DNA from: Chitinophaga sp. E66
GTDB taxonomy: Bacteria; Bacteroidota; Bacteroidia; Chitinophagales; Chitinophagaceae
Direction of reading: 5' to 3'
Assembly: GCA_019285755.1 (NCBI GenBank)
Contig: CP079103.1
Coordinates: forward strand, 3,348,001 to 3,412,000
Length of the DNA: 64,000 nt
Every line of letters begins with the position of its first letter. Positions within the stretch are counted from its first letter, which is position 1. Below the pieces are notes generated by a model. It saw nothing but the letters and a program-made list of their open reading frames with translations. It was not told the origin of the DNA and made no database searches. Shown piece by piece: positions 54,351 through 64,000 of the stretch. The position numbers and the translations under genes were made by a program.

Positions 54351-55460
54351 CTATTCTTCATTACCATGTGCCAGCTCCTTCCTCCCCAGCCCCAATTCAC
54401 GCCCAGCATGGTAAACAGGTTATCCTTCACGCCGAAATTCTTCCCGAACGTTCCGAAAAGGAACAGGGATCTGGAGACACGGTACTGCAGGATCCCGACC
54501 GTCCGTTTGCTGTCTTGCCCCGCACTGCCATTGTAGCTGCGGCGCACATGTTCTATGGATACGGCCAGGTCTTTTCGTTCGTACCCTACCCTAAAACCAA
54601 TATCCATGGCGGACTCCCGGTTGAAAATATTTTGCGCTGTGTCGGTCAGCAGGTTATCGCGCAGGTAGCGGAAGCTGGCGACGGCAAACACGTAATGATT
54701 CGCCTGCTTATCTACCCGCGGATGCACGGAGGCATTCACCCATACGGCACTGCGGTTGAAACGTTTATTCTCCCGGTATTCTGGTAAAAGCTGGATGACT
54801 GCGCCCAGGCGCCATCTATCACCAGCAGCGGAAGGATTTCGGAGATCTTCGTCTCGTTGGTGCGCCCGGCTTTGCGGATGCTATCCACCACCACCCGGAA
54901 AGTATCCGGGTCTTCCACCCGCTCCGGGAACAGGGCTTCCGCCATCTTGCGCTCATTATGCCGAACGGCCAGTACTTCCCGCATGTATTTGGACCGCGCG
55001 TCGCCCCACCAGGTCAGCAGGTTGGTGCGAATACCGATACCGGTATAATTGGTATTAGGCAGATAGTTTTTGGAGGAATCGTTGAACCAGGTGGCGGCGG
55101 AGACCGTCAGCTTCCGCAGGATGCCCGTGGAAACGGGGCTCTTTCCGGTTTTGCGGATACCGAGGTATTTGTACACGTTCTCATAGCGGTGCCGCACCAT
55201 CCAATACGGGGAAATTTCAAGGGAGAAGTTCTTGGGCAACGCCCCGCCCGACCCGGTGAAGTTGAGCATCGTGAGCCCCAGGGCCCTGGGGCTGTGGGGC
55301 GTTCAACGCTAGTGGGCGAAAGGTCGAGCACGCCGAAAGCAGGCGATACCGGCATCCGGAAATCGCTCAGTTCCAACGTGGTATCGCTGGCATCCTGGGC
55401 CATGGCAGGGCCCGCCGCCAGCGTGAGCAGCAGCAGGCACATTATTCTTATCGGGTTCAT
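54351..55460 (-). CDS. Outer-membrane barrel-like protein of unknown function
   Basis: Signal peptide MNPIRIMCLLLLTLAAGPAM. After frame changes near 55270 and 54750 the protein has alternating strands such as LPKNFSLEISPYWMVRHRYE, STGILRKLTVSAATWFNDSS, RDNLLTDTAQNIFNRESAMD and IGILQYRVSRSLFLFGTFGK. This fits an exported beta-barrel of about 370 residues. I place the stop at 54351 after restoring one G near 54380, because the uncorrected frame runs over the regulator promoter to 54272. It overlaps its upstream partner by an ATGA. I do not recognise the family. Confidence 0.68.
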
Positions 55461-55867
55461 AGCTGCGGAGCGTTTAAATGAATGGTAGATACGATTACGA
55501 CCGCCAGCTTGTCGGAGCTCGCGCGCTTGTCGGCCGGGTCGTATGCGTAGGTCCGCGGACCGGCAACGCCGCCGGTAAAGGAATATTCCACCAGGATGTT
55601 ATCGATCACCGACTGGCGGTTTTCTTCCCGGATAAGATCCAGCTCGAAAAACGTTTTGATCTTCAGCACGCGGCCGGCGAGCTGCACGCCGGTGCCGATG
55701 AATGTCTCCGGAATAATGCCATCGGCTTCGTCGGAGGAAAGAAGGACCTTCCAGGAGCTGTCGGGCTCAACGATCCGCACTACTGAGGTCGCTTCTGATG
55801 GAGTGGAAATGTGAACGGCAAGGGTTACCGGCGTTCCGGCAACCGGCACAGGATAAAAATGGGCCAT
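55457..55867 (-). CDS. Hypothetical protein coupled to the barrel-like gene
   Basis: Intact, 136 residues: MAHFYPVPVAGTPVTLAVHI, STPSEATSVVRIVEPDSSWK, FIGTGVQLAGRVLKIKTFFE and DNILVEYSFTGGVAGPRTYA. No signal peptide; a small beta-rich soluble protein. Its stop overlaps the barrel gene start (ATGA), so the two are made together. Function unknown. Confidence 0.7.
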   Translation of the reverse strand: MAHFYPVPVAGTPVTLAVHISTPSEATSVVRIVEPDSSWKVLLSSDEADGIIPETFIGTGVQLAGRVLKIKTFFELDLIREENRQSVIDNILVEYSFTGGVAGPRTYAYDPADKRASSDKLAVVIVSTIHLNAPQL

Positions 55868-55989
55868 ATAGGTAAGTTGTCAGATGAAGTCATCGCGTTA
55901 TGCAAGTAATTTGGGGTATCGGCCTCCGCTTGTTTTATGAAACGGGCGGGATAAATGTAGGAAAAATCGATGAAATCAATCATTTAGCC

Positions 55990-55997
55990 TACTTTTG
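55990..55997 (+). promoter_or_regulatory. TAnnTTTG-type -7 box upstream of the DUF4157-DUF922 gene
   Basis: TACTTTTG matches the Bacteroidota -7 consensus exactly, about 150 bp before the candidate start at 56150. No TTTG at the -33 spacing, so confidence is low. Confidence 0.35.
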
Positions 55998-56149
55998 GAT
56001 TACACAAGCCCCGGAGCAGCCGAACGGATCAGTATATCGAACCATCAGCCCCCAAATAACACAAAACCCCGGTCCATACCCTTCGCAGATCGTTTAACCG
56101 AATCATAATTATTTACCGTTCCACCAAAAGTGGGCGCAACCTGAATTCC

Positions 56150-57549
56150 ATGCGCAACATCCGCCGCAAACCGACAGACGCTTCACGGAAACCTCCGCCC
56201 AGCCGTCTTTCTTCAACCCGCCGCATGCCGCCGGCATCCCGCAGCAATTAGCCGCCACCCATGGTAAAGGCGCCCCTCTGCCCCAGGAAACCCGCCGGTT
56301 CATGGAACGTTCCTTCCAGGCAGACTTATCCAACGTCCGCATCCACACCGGCCAGCCCTCTGCTGAACTGAACCAAAACGTGGAAGCAAAAGCCTTCACC
56401 TATGGCTCCGACATTTACTTCGACCATCAACAATACCAGCCTTATACCCCGGAAGGCCAACACCTCCTGGCCCACGAGCTCACCCATGTGCTCCAGCAAA
56501 ACGGCACAGGCAGGAAACGCATCCAGCGTGCGGATATTTATCACCGCAAGCTCTCCTGGGCAGACTTTACGGGCGACGTCCCCAAGAAAGACAAAGGCTT
56601 CGAAGCCGCTACCAAATCGGACATCGAAAAACTCGACGTCTCCGCATACCCCTTCAAGAAACTCACCGAAACAGAAAACGGAACCACCTTCCAGTCCGGC
56701 AAAACAGTGACCGACTGCGAAAAAGGCAAGGATAAAGACAAGAAAGCCGCCGAGCACCCGGAAAAATTCAAAGCCTATAAGGTTAACATAGAAGGCGATA
56801 CCAGCAAACTGAAAGCAAAAGCATACATGCGCCAGGAAGATTCCTGGGCTAAAAAATGGCTGTACGACCCCAAAGAACGTGAAGCCCATGCAGACACCAC
56901 CGTCACCAAGTGCGAAAGCTATTTCAACGATAAGAATAAATCAGTAGGAAAGGCATGCGACACAGATGTAAAGTCCTGCGCTGCGAACATGAAGAAGAAC
57001 AAATGGTCTTCCTTTAAGCAATACAACACCACGGTCACCGATCCGGCGGACTGCGTCAATATAAAGCCCAATTGCGTGAAAGACCGCATGTCAGGCTATA
57101 CGTACCAATGGAAGAACCACAACGGCGTAACGGTAGACGGAAAGGTAGGCGAATGCAAAACCACGTTCAAGAAGAACCTCATCGGGACCGGGCTGGCGGA
57201 TTCCAGTTCGTCGCTCCTCAACCATGAACAACGGCATTTTGACATTACCCATGCCGTGGCCGAGAAGATCAGTACGGAACTGCAAACCCTTGCTTCCTCG
57301 TTCACCACGAAGGAAGTGGAAGCCTGCGGTAAAGGAAATGCGCTGGCGGCGGCGGAAAAAGCGCTCACGGGTCAGCGTAAAAAGTTGACGGACAAGATGG
57401 CCGCCATCAAGAAAACCCTCAGCACCTATCAGAATAACTATGACTCGGAAACCAACCACAGCAAGGTGGTAAAGGCACAGGACTGGTGGAACAGCAATAT
57501 CGACGCGGGCTTGCCGAAATCATCGGGTAAGAAGGATAAATTCATTTAG
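56150..57549 (+). CDS. DUF4157 (eCIS-core) and DUF922 fusion protein with two HExxH motifs
   Basis: The first in-register ATG is at 56150 but needs one frame change near 56200 to reach FFNPPHAAGIPQQLAATHGK; the next ATG is 56302 (MERSFQADLSNVRIHTGQPS). DUF4157: AFTYGSDIYFDHQQYQPYTP, then HLLAHELTHVLQQNG with HELTH. DUF922: KLSWADFTGDVPKKDKGFEA and, near residue 310, LLNHEQRHFDITHAVAEKIS with HEQRH. Between them is a Lys/Cys-rich stretch. No signal peptide. DUF4157 is associated with extracellular contractile injection system cargo and polymorphic toxins. No such system is encoded in the window, so its route is unknown. Protease activity is inferred from the zincin-like motifs only. Confidence 0.85.
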
Positions 57550-57586
57550 TTACCGGGGCTCGGTTACCTGTCTTTCGCATCCGCGA

Positions 57587-58817
57587 TCATTGCTTCGAAA
57601 ACCAGGTGATCCCCGCAGCCGCATATCCCAGCAACCGCGAATCATCCCCAGTTCGGAAGATACGATCTGCGTCTTTTCCCGGATCTGCGTCATGCAATAG
57701 GTGTTGATCGCCTGCTGCATGGGCAGCGTAATATATTGGCGGGCCGCCGCGATCTTGCCGCTCAGCACCACCATTTCCGGGTTGAACAGCTGGATGAGGA
57801 TAGAGATCCCTTTGCCGAGGTTCGTCCCGATATTGAAAGCAGCTGGATCGAATACTGATCCCCTTTATTGGCCGCGCGGATGATCAGCTCCGTTTCGATG
57901 CGGTATATTTCCTTGTTGGATAGGTCGTTGATGATAGAATTCTGACCGGACAGGATGCCTTCCCGTGCCATTTTGGACAGCGTCATACCAGATGCTACCG
58001 TCTCCAGGCACCCATATTTCCCGCAATAACAAAGCTCTCCGTTTTCCACGAAAGGCATGTGCCCCATTTCGCCGGAGAACCCCGAACTGCCATGCTGTAC
58101 TTTGCCGTCCATGATAATGCCGAGGCCTATGCCCCAGTCCATCAGGATCACCAATACATTCTTGCGGCCGGTAGCGTGGCCATACCGCAGTTCGGCGAGC
58201 GCGGAGCCTTTCACATCGTTTTGTATGACAACAGGCATTTCCAATTCCTGCTCGAAGGCCTCCCGGAGGGTGAGGCCGTCGGTCTCATCCAGAAGGTAGC
58301 TGTAGTTTTCCCCGGTTTCCGGATCGATGAGGCCCGGCATCCCTACGCTGCAGCCTACGATGCGGGATTGTTCGATGTTGGCGGACCGGATCAGCTCCTG
58401 ACATGTTCGAACAGCGTTTCGAAGAAGACCTTCCGGTTACGCGACAGCGCCAGCTGCACGGTATTGACCTGGGTAACGAAGTGATTGTTGTTATCGACGA
58501 TCGCCAGGCGGGTCTTGAAAAGTTCGATATCGATGCATATCTCGAACAGTACATTCCGCTGTAGCCGGAAGAGGTCGGGCTTCCTGCCGCCGATAGACTC
58601 TCCCCCCGCGCTTCTCCACGATCCGCTCCCGCGTTAATTCGCTGAGCATTTTAAAAACCGTCGGCGCACTGATGCCAATGGTATCGCACAGGGACGAAAT
58701 GGATGAGGGGCCATGCGTATAGAGGTGTTGCAATAGTTTGTATCTCAGCTGAATTTGCTTTTTGCTTAATGTCGGATCCAGGGCAAATGGTTCCCTATTT
58801 AACAATTTAACGTTCAT
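57587..58817 (-). CDS. ROK-family transcriptional regulator (NagC/Mlc-like)
   Basis: About 410 residues. The N-terminal wHTH is KKQIQLRYKLLQHLYTHGPS, SISSLCDTIGISAPTVFKML. After frame changes near 58600 and 58400, the ROK domain has GMPGLIDPETGENYSYLLDE, VIQNDVKGSALAELRYGHAT, the zinc motif CYCGKYGCLETVASG and GISILIQLFNPEMVVLSGKI. The usual kinase GTGIGGG stretch is replaced by DWGIGLG, which suggests a regulator and not a sugar kinase. Further changes lie near 57850 and 57660; the corrected end is GYAAAGITWFSKQ. It is divergent from susC, so it probably regulates that pair. Confidence 0.87.
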
Positions 58818-59227
58818 AGCTCCAGTTTTTACCTATTGAGTACAAATCTTTAAAAAAATCTTTAATGAAGTAATTTGTTTTTATTAAAATATCTAAAAAG
58901 ATTCTCGCAACGCAAAATTAGTCCGCATATTTGATTTGCATACTTGAAATAATCTGAAAGTAAAAGAAAAGGATAGTTAAAACATACTTAAAGTTTTTAT
59001 CAGACCAACTGCCTTTCCTGTGGAACAATATCATCCAAACCACCGGACGGTGAGCTTTCATTCATCCAATACCTGCTGACCTGTAACGAAGTATATCTCT
59101 ACCGGGGCTAAAAAGCCTCCTGGCATTCTTATGTCTTGAAAATACGCAGCTGTGGCGCCATGAGCGTCCCGGAGAGGCCATGTTATGTCGTAAAACAACG
59201 GAAATCTTTCAACCAGTCATAATTGTT
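58818..59227. other. Divergent regulatory region between ROK regulator and susC
   Basis: About 410 bp, A+T-rich near the ROK gene (58840-58920). No gene recognised. On the plus strand TTGATTTG at 58931 is one base off the TAnnTTTG box. No clear palindrome was found. It presumably contains the promoters of both genes and the ROK operator. Confidence 0.45.
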
Positions 59228-62129
59228 ATGAAGTATCTATTCCTATTTTCATCACTATTACTATGCCTGCTACAGGCAAGCGCACAGCAGCGTACTGTCA
59301 GCGGCAAGGTGTCTGACACCACCGGCGCCCCCATCCCTGGCGCCACGGTCATTGTAAAGGCACAAACATCGGGACGGCCGCCGGCGCCGATGGTACATTC
59401 CAGATCAACGTCCTGGCAACAACGCCGTCCTGATCGTCAGTTCCATCGGGTTCCGGGAAAAGGAAATGCCTGTAAACGGCCAGAACAGGATCATCGTCAG
59501 GCTTCAGAGCGGGAAGGACCTGGAAGGTGTGGTAGTGATGGGTTTCTCTAAAGTAGAAAAGCGCCACGTGGCATCGTCTGTCGCCGAGATGGATATGAAA
59601 CAGGCCAAAACCCGTCCTATCGCCAAGCTCCAGGAAGCCTTTTCCGGCACCATTCCCGGTGTGACCATGATGCAGGGGAACAACCTCCCAGGAAGCGTGC
59701 CCGGCTCCATAGCGATTCGGGGTATCAGCACACTCCAGAACGCAGACCCGCTGGTCATCGTAGATGGAATGGAGATGTCGCTCACCGATGTGGATCCCAA
59801 CCAGGTTAAAAGCATCACGATCCTCAAGGATGCGGCCTCCGCATCCATGTACGGCTCCCGCGGCGCCAACGGCGTTATCATCGTGGAAACCGAACGCGGT
59901 ACTACCGGTAAATTCAAGGTAGACCTCAACTCCTGGTACGGTATCTCCAAACCGATCGACCTTCCAAAATTCGTAAACGGCGCCGATTACATGCGCCTGA
60001 ATAACGAAGCCCGCATCATGCAGGGCCAGACCCCTTCTTTCACCGAAGACTCCATTCAAAAGATGGCCTCCGGCCAGATTCCGGATGTAAACTGGCTCGA
60101 TGAAGTGATGCAACGCAATGCCACCTCCTCCAATACCGCTCTGAGCGTATCCGGCGGCGGCGGTGTGGGCACTTTCAATCTTATGTTGGGATACCTCAAC
60201 GAAGGCGGTATGAATAACATCGAAGGTTCCCAGAAATTCTCCGCTCGTTTCAATACCAACATCAATATCGCAGATAAGTTCGTACTGCAGGCAGACTTCT
60301 ACGCGCACCGCCTGCAAGTTGACCGGTTGCAGGCCAACGACGACGGGCATGGCCTTTATCAGCTCGCCTGGAGAATGAACTCCTCCCAGCAGGTATATTA
60401 CCCGAACACCGGGCTCAATATCCCCGAACATTACCAACTGCATAACAACATCAACCCCGTAGCCTCCATCAACCGCGGCGGCACGAAGAACTATATGCAC
60501 GACTGGAGCACCATCAACCTCCGCCCCGGTACAATATCACCAAGAACCTGAACATCGAGGCGAACGTATCGTACCTGATTAAAAAATCTGCGGAGAAATG
60601 GGAACGCCCTACCTTTAAATTCTATGACGGCAATGGTAAACCCGTCACCACCTGGACCAACTCCGTTGGCGCAACGCAGAACGTCGCCGAAAGCCAGCTC
60701 ACATCCCGCCTGCTTGTGAACTATACGGCCAACATGCGCGGCAACAAGGACAAAATATACTTCACCGCGGGTACGGAAGCGATGAACTGGGTCTTCTCCG
60801 ATTTCAGAGAGATCAGCAAGGCGTCCTTCTTCGGTAAAATGAACTACTCGTTCGACAGCCGTTATATCCTCGAAGTAACCGCCCGCGGCGACGGCAGCTC
60901 TAAGTTCGCACCTAATAACCGCTGGGGCTTCTTCCCCTCTGCGGCGCTCGCCTGGAACGTAACCAATGAGAAATTCATGAAACCGCTGGTATCCGGCGGC
61001 GCCATCAACAACCTCCGGTTCCGCGTCTCTTATGGCCTGATCGGTAACGAGAACGTAGATCCTTATCTCTGGGAAGAGATCGTGAACACCTGGGGCTGGA
61101 CCATGCGCATGCCGAACCCTAACTTCTCCTGGGAAAAACAAAAGCAGTGGAACCTCGGTATGGAACTGACCACACTGAACAACCGCCTGACCTTCGGCGC
61201 AGAGGTATATAAAAAGCACTCCTTCGACCTGATCTACGACGCATTCCCCGTACCGCCGCTGACCGGCTCCCATACACTGGAATCCGCCGTTAATATTGGC
61301 GAGGTGGAAAACAAAGGTTTCGAACTAAACTTCAAATGGAGCGATAAGATCGGCGATTTCACCTACTCCATCGGCGGCATGCTGTTCGATAACAAGAACC
61401 AGGTACTGAAAGCGGGCTATAGAGCTACCGACACCCTGATCTTCAAGAACACGACAGATAAAATCTGGTATCCCGGCATCGGTATCGATAACTTCTACGG
61501 CTACCGTTCTCAGGGATATTTCCGTGACCAGGACGATGTAGAAAAAACAGCTGCGAAACTGCCCAATACCCTTCCCGGCGATATCAAGTACATCGATCAG
61601 AACGGGGACGGCATCATCAACAACCTCGACCGCATCAACCTGGGTGATCCCTTCCCCACATGAACTACGCCATCAACCTGAATCTGGGTTATAAGCGCTG
61701 GGACTTTGGCGTGATCGGCCAGGGCGTCGGTAAACGCATCGGCCGCCTGGGCGGCATGGAAGGCTATCCCGTACATGTGGACGGTGGCACTAACAATCTC
61801 GGCGCCCCCGTCAATACTACGCTGACAACCGCTGGACCCTGAAAATCAGAACAGCCGTTTCCCCGCGTATGGAATGGCGCCAGCACTAACACCTACCTGA
61901 GCGATGTATGGCTGAGCGATGCGTCCTTCTTCCGCTTCAAAATGATCCAGTTGGGTTACACTTTCCCGAAAATCGGCAACAGCATCCGCAACGTTCGCGT
62001 TTACGTAAACGCACAGGACGCAATCACTATCACCAAATGGGAAGGTCTCGAGCCCGAAAGAAACGGCGGCGGAGGAACTATCCCCGTATGGCCGTATTTA
62101 GCATCGGATTAAAAGCTACCATGTTCTAA
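59228..62129 (+). CDS. SusC/RagA-family TonB-linked transporter (third)
   Basis: Signal peptide MKYLFLFSSLLLCLLQASAQ, then a carboxypeptidase-like domain (VSGKVSDTTGAPIPGATVIV), frame changes near 59360 and 59440. Plug: GVVVMGFSKVEKRHVASSVA, GSIAIRGISTLQNADPLVIV, TILKDAASASMYGSRGANGV. The barrel runs to RMAVFSIGLKATMF (frame changes near 60525, 61660, 61825, 61850 and 62085). About 970 residues. It forms a pair with the SusD gene that begins 19 bp downstream. No enzymes are seen beside it, so the substrate is open. Confidence 0.92.
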
Positions 62130-62148
62130 TCTATTTATTCTGCAAAAA

Positions 62149-63746
62149 ATGAAGAAACTATTATATGCATCTTTGATCGCCGGCGCTACTGCGTTGGCAG
62201 GATGCGAAAAATTCCTCGATAAGACCGACCCGACCGCTACCAAATTCGACGAATTCTTCAATACCGAAGAAGATCTCCGCCGCGTGGTATACTCTTCAAT
62301 GGTCGACGTGTTCGCCGGTGTAGGCCTGAACGCCAAGCTTCCTTACCAGGAAGATGGTAAATCGGACAATGCCTACAGCCGCACAGAAGGCCATCACCAC
62401 CAGCTGATCGCCAACGGCAACTTCAACTCCAATACCGCCGCATTCCTCTACTACTACGAGCTTCACATGAAACATCTCGGCCGCCTGAACGTGTTCATCG
62501 CCAACGTAGATATCCCCTATGTGGAAGACGAAGCAGTTCGCCAGCGCTACAAAGGCGTATTGGAAGGCATCCGCGCCTGGCATTATTTCTGGCTGGTATC
62601 CCGATGGGAAAATATCCCGTTCTACCTGCAGCCGGCAGATCTCGAATCGGCCACCCAGCCTGCAAAGAGCAAAGAGGAAATTCTCAATCAACTCTTCCCC
62701 ATGGCGGAAGAAATCGCCAACAGGCTCCCGCCCGATGTGTATACTTCCAACGCGTACATGTTCAACCAATATTCCCTTAAGTCCATCATCATGCGATATT
62801 ACCTGCAATTCGGACGATGGGAAGACGCCGCCAGGGTAGCAAAGATATCATGGACAGCGGAAAATTCCAGCTGCACCCGGTTTATGGCGACCTGTTCAAC
62901 TATAAAGCCGATAAAACAAACAAGGAATTCATCTTTACGATGGACATGGAAAGCCACAACAACACGGCTACGAATTCCTTCCAGCACTGGCCCCGCAGTA
63001 CCGTACCGGTAACGGCCAATCGTTTGTTGTACCGCTGAAATCGCTCGTAGACGCTTACTGGACACTTCAGGGCGACCCGATCGACAACAGCCCCAGCACA
63101 CCAAGGAAGAATACGAGCTCAATCCCAAGCTGAACCGCGACCCCGGCTTGCAGCAAGCATCTATATGCCCGGCGATATCTTCGTAAACGACCCGATCAAA
63201 ATATACGATCCAAATGATCCCATGTATTTTGAAAGACCGCGCGCCAGCCGCTCCGGCTACTGGTTCCGTAAGTTCGTGGATCCTGCCGACGCATTCCGTA
63301 CCGGCGGAAACATGCACTTCCCTACGTTCGTTACGCAGAAGTGCTGCTGACTTACGCTGAAGCGAAGATCATGCAGAACCAGATCGATGACCTTGCCAAA
63401 AATGCATCAACGACATCCGTCGCCGTGCTGGACTGGATATGACCCAGGCTGACGTCACCCTGCCCAAATATGCAGGCTATACCCAGCAGCAATGGATCGA
63501 CCTCATTCGCAACGAGCGTCGCATCGAGCTGGCAGCAGAAGGCCGCCGCTATGACGATATCATCCGCTGGCGCATCGCCGAAACGGTGCTCAACGAGCCG
63601 CCCTCGGCCACACCCGGATCGTGAACGGACAGAAAGTTTCTCTGAAAATCGAAGACCGCGCCTTCCGCCCCAACAACTACGTATGGCCGTTCCATGAAAA
63701 CAGCCTAAAAGTAGAACCGGGACTGAGACAGAACCCCGGATACTAA
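62149..63746 (+). CDS. SusD/RagB-family lipoprotein (third)
   Basis: Lipoprotein signal MKKLLYASLIAGATALAGCE with Cys19. TPR-like helices include GVLEGIRAWHYFWLVSRWEN, AEEIANRLPPDVYTSNAYMF and, after frame changes near 62840, 62985, 63090 and 63150, YWFRKFVDPADAFRTGG, VLLTYAEAKIMQNQIDD. The end WIDLIRNERRIELAAEGRRY, DDIIRWRIAETVLNEP (further change near 63600) and the terminal PGLRQNPGY are standard for SusD. About 530 residues. It partners the SusC before it. Confidence 0.92.
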
Positions 63747-63805
63747 CCGCACTCACAATAGCAAGCCGCATCCGTAATTAGCAAAGAGGATGTAAACTTG
63801 GAAAC

Positions 63806-63837
63806 AGCCGGTCGTTTGACCGGCTTTTCCTTTTTCC
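63806..63837 (+). terminator. Rho-independent terminator after the third susCD pair
   Basis: Stem AGCCGGTC / GACCGGCT (63806-63813 and 63818-63825) with a GTTT loop, followed by tttcctttttcc. It lies about 60 bp after the susD stop. Confidence 0.9.
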
Positions 63838-63851
63838 TAACTTAGAGATCC

Positions 63852-64000
63852 ATGCAACCCAACATCCTCAACCAGCTCATCAACTTCTTCTGGACCATCC
63901 TCTGCTGCGCGCCACTGGTCTGGTATTGGTATACCGCCGGCTGGGACCGCTGGGCCAGCGTATTCCTCGCCGTTTCCTTTGTTACCGGCCTCCTCCCCGC
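63852..64000 (+). CDS. Membrane protein, N-terminus only
   Basis: Open to the window edge: MQPNILNQLINFFWTILCCA, PLVWYWYTAGWDRWASVFLA, VSFVTGLLP. At least two hydrophobic segments. Too short to name. Confidence 0.55.
   Translation, partial: MQPNILNQLINFFWTILCCAPLVWYWYTAGWDRWASVFLAVSFVTGLLP

Noticed and set aside
56150..57549. A contractile injection system locus
   Set aside because: Only the DUF4157 protein is present; no sheath, tube, baseplate or AAA+ gene is near.
57587..58817. ROK protein as ManNAc or GlcNAc kinase completing the sialic-acid pathway
   Set aside because: It has an N-terminal DNA-binding domain and lacks the GTGIGGG loop of the kinases.

Overview
The window looks like a chromosomal segment of a Bacteroidota bacterium, most likely a Chitinophaga-like member of the Chitinophagaceae. 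The evidence is three SusC/SusD pairs, paired FtsX/MacB-type permeases, PepSY-like, DUF1905 and DUF1801 proteins, TAnnTTTG-type -7 promoter boxes and a fairly high G+C. Most genes longer than about 400 bp are interrupted by single-base frame changes. Wherever I could reconcile the frames against the family sequence, adding one base (often in a G or C run) restored the protein. I therefore read these as assembly deletions rather than real pseudogenes and give gene spans that cross them.

Layout. 1-5057 (minus): a polysaccharide utilisation locus (PUL) with a GH99/GH71-like glycoside hydrolase, susC and the start of susD. 5531-6546: two small genes. 6600-8750: an intergenic zone with short arrays of 11-bp period, split by an IS3-family element (6903-8316). 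8753-13236: a ZU5-type lipoprotein, an acyltransferase and a LytS/LytTR two-component pair. 13386-25869 (plus): an OmpR-type regulator and kinase, an outer-membrane porin, urease genes ureABCEFGD, a TonB-dependent receptor and two EamA transporters. 25908-34444: mixed housekeeping and accessory genes. 34445-35033: a second repeat-rich intergenic zone. 35034-39861: two FtsX-like permeases. 39885-42495: an esterase, a PepSY-like protein and an MFS transporter. 42538-54278 (minus), with the MFS gene: a sialic-acid PUL (FadR-type regulator, susC, susD, two sialidases, neuraminate lyase, PKD/LamG lipoprotein, NanM). 54351-57549: a barrel-like protein with a partner and a DUF4157-DUF922 fusion. 57587-63746: a ROK regulator divergent from a third SusC/SusD pair. 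A membrane protein starts at 63852.

The most striking items are: (1) a urease alpha subunit that appears to carry a twin-arginine leader, in an operon that begins with an outer-membrane porin, ends with a TonB receptor, has no urea permease, and is preceded by a two-component system plus three TTCTAA repeats spaced 11 bp; (2) five arrays of different sequence but the same 11-bp period, in two intergenic zones 28 kb apart that share an 11-mer and a boundary motif; (3) a shared TGTWCTACA palindrome at the promoters of the sialic-acid regulator gene and its susC; (4) a DUF4157-DUF922 protein with two HExxH motifs.

The sialic-acid genes form a coherent pathway. Surface sialidases release sialic acid, SusC/SusD and the surface lipoprotein capture material, NanM interconverts anomers, the MFS protein imports, and the lyase cleaves to ManNAc and pyruvate. 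ManNAc epimerase and kinase genes are not in the window.
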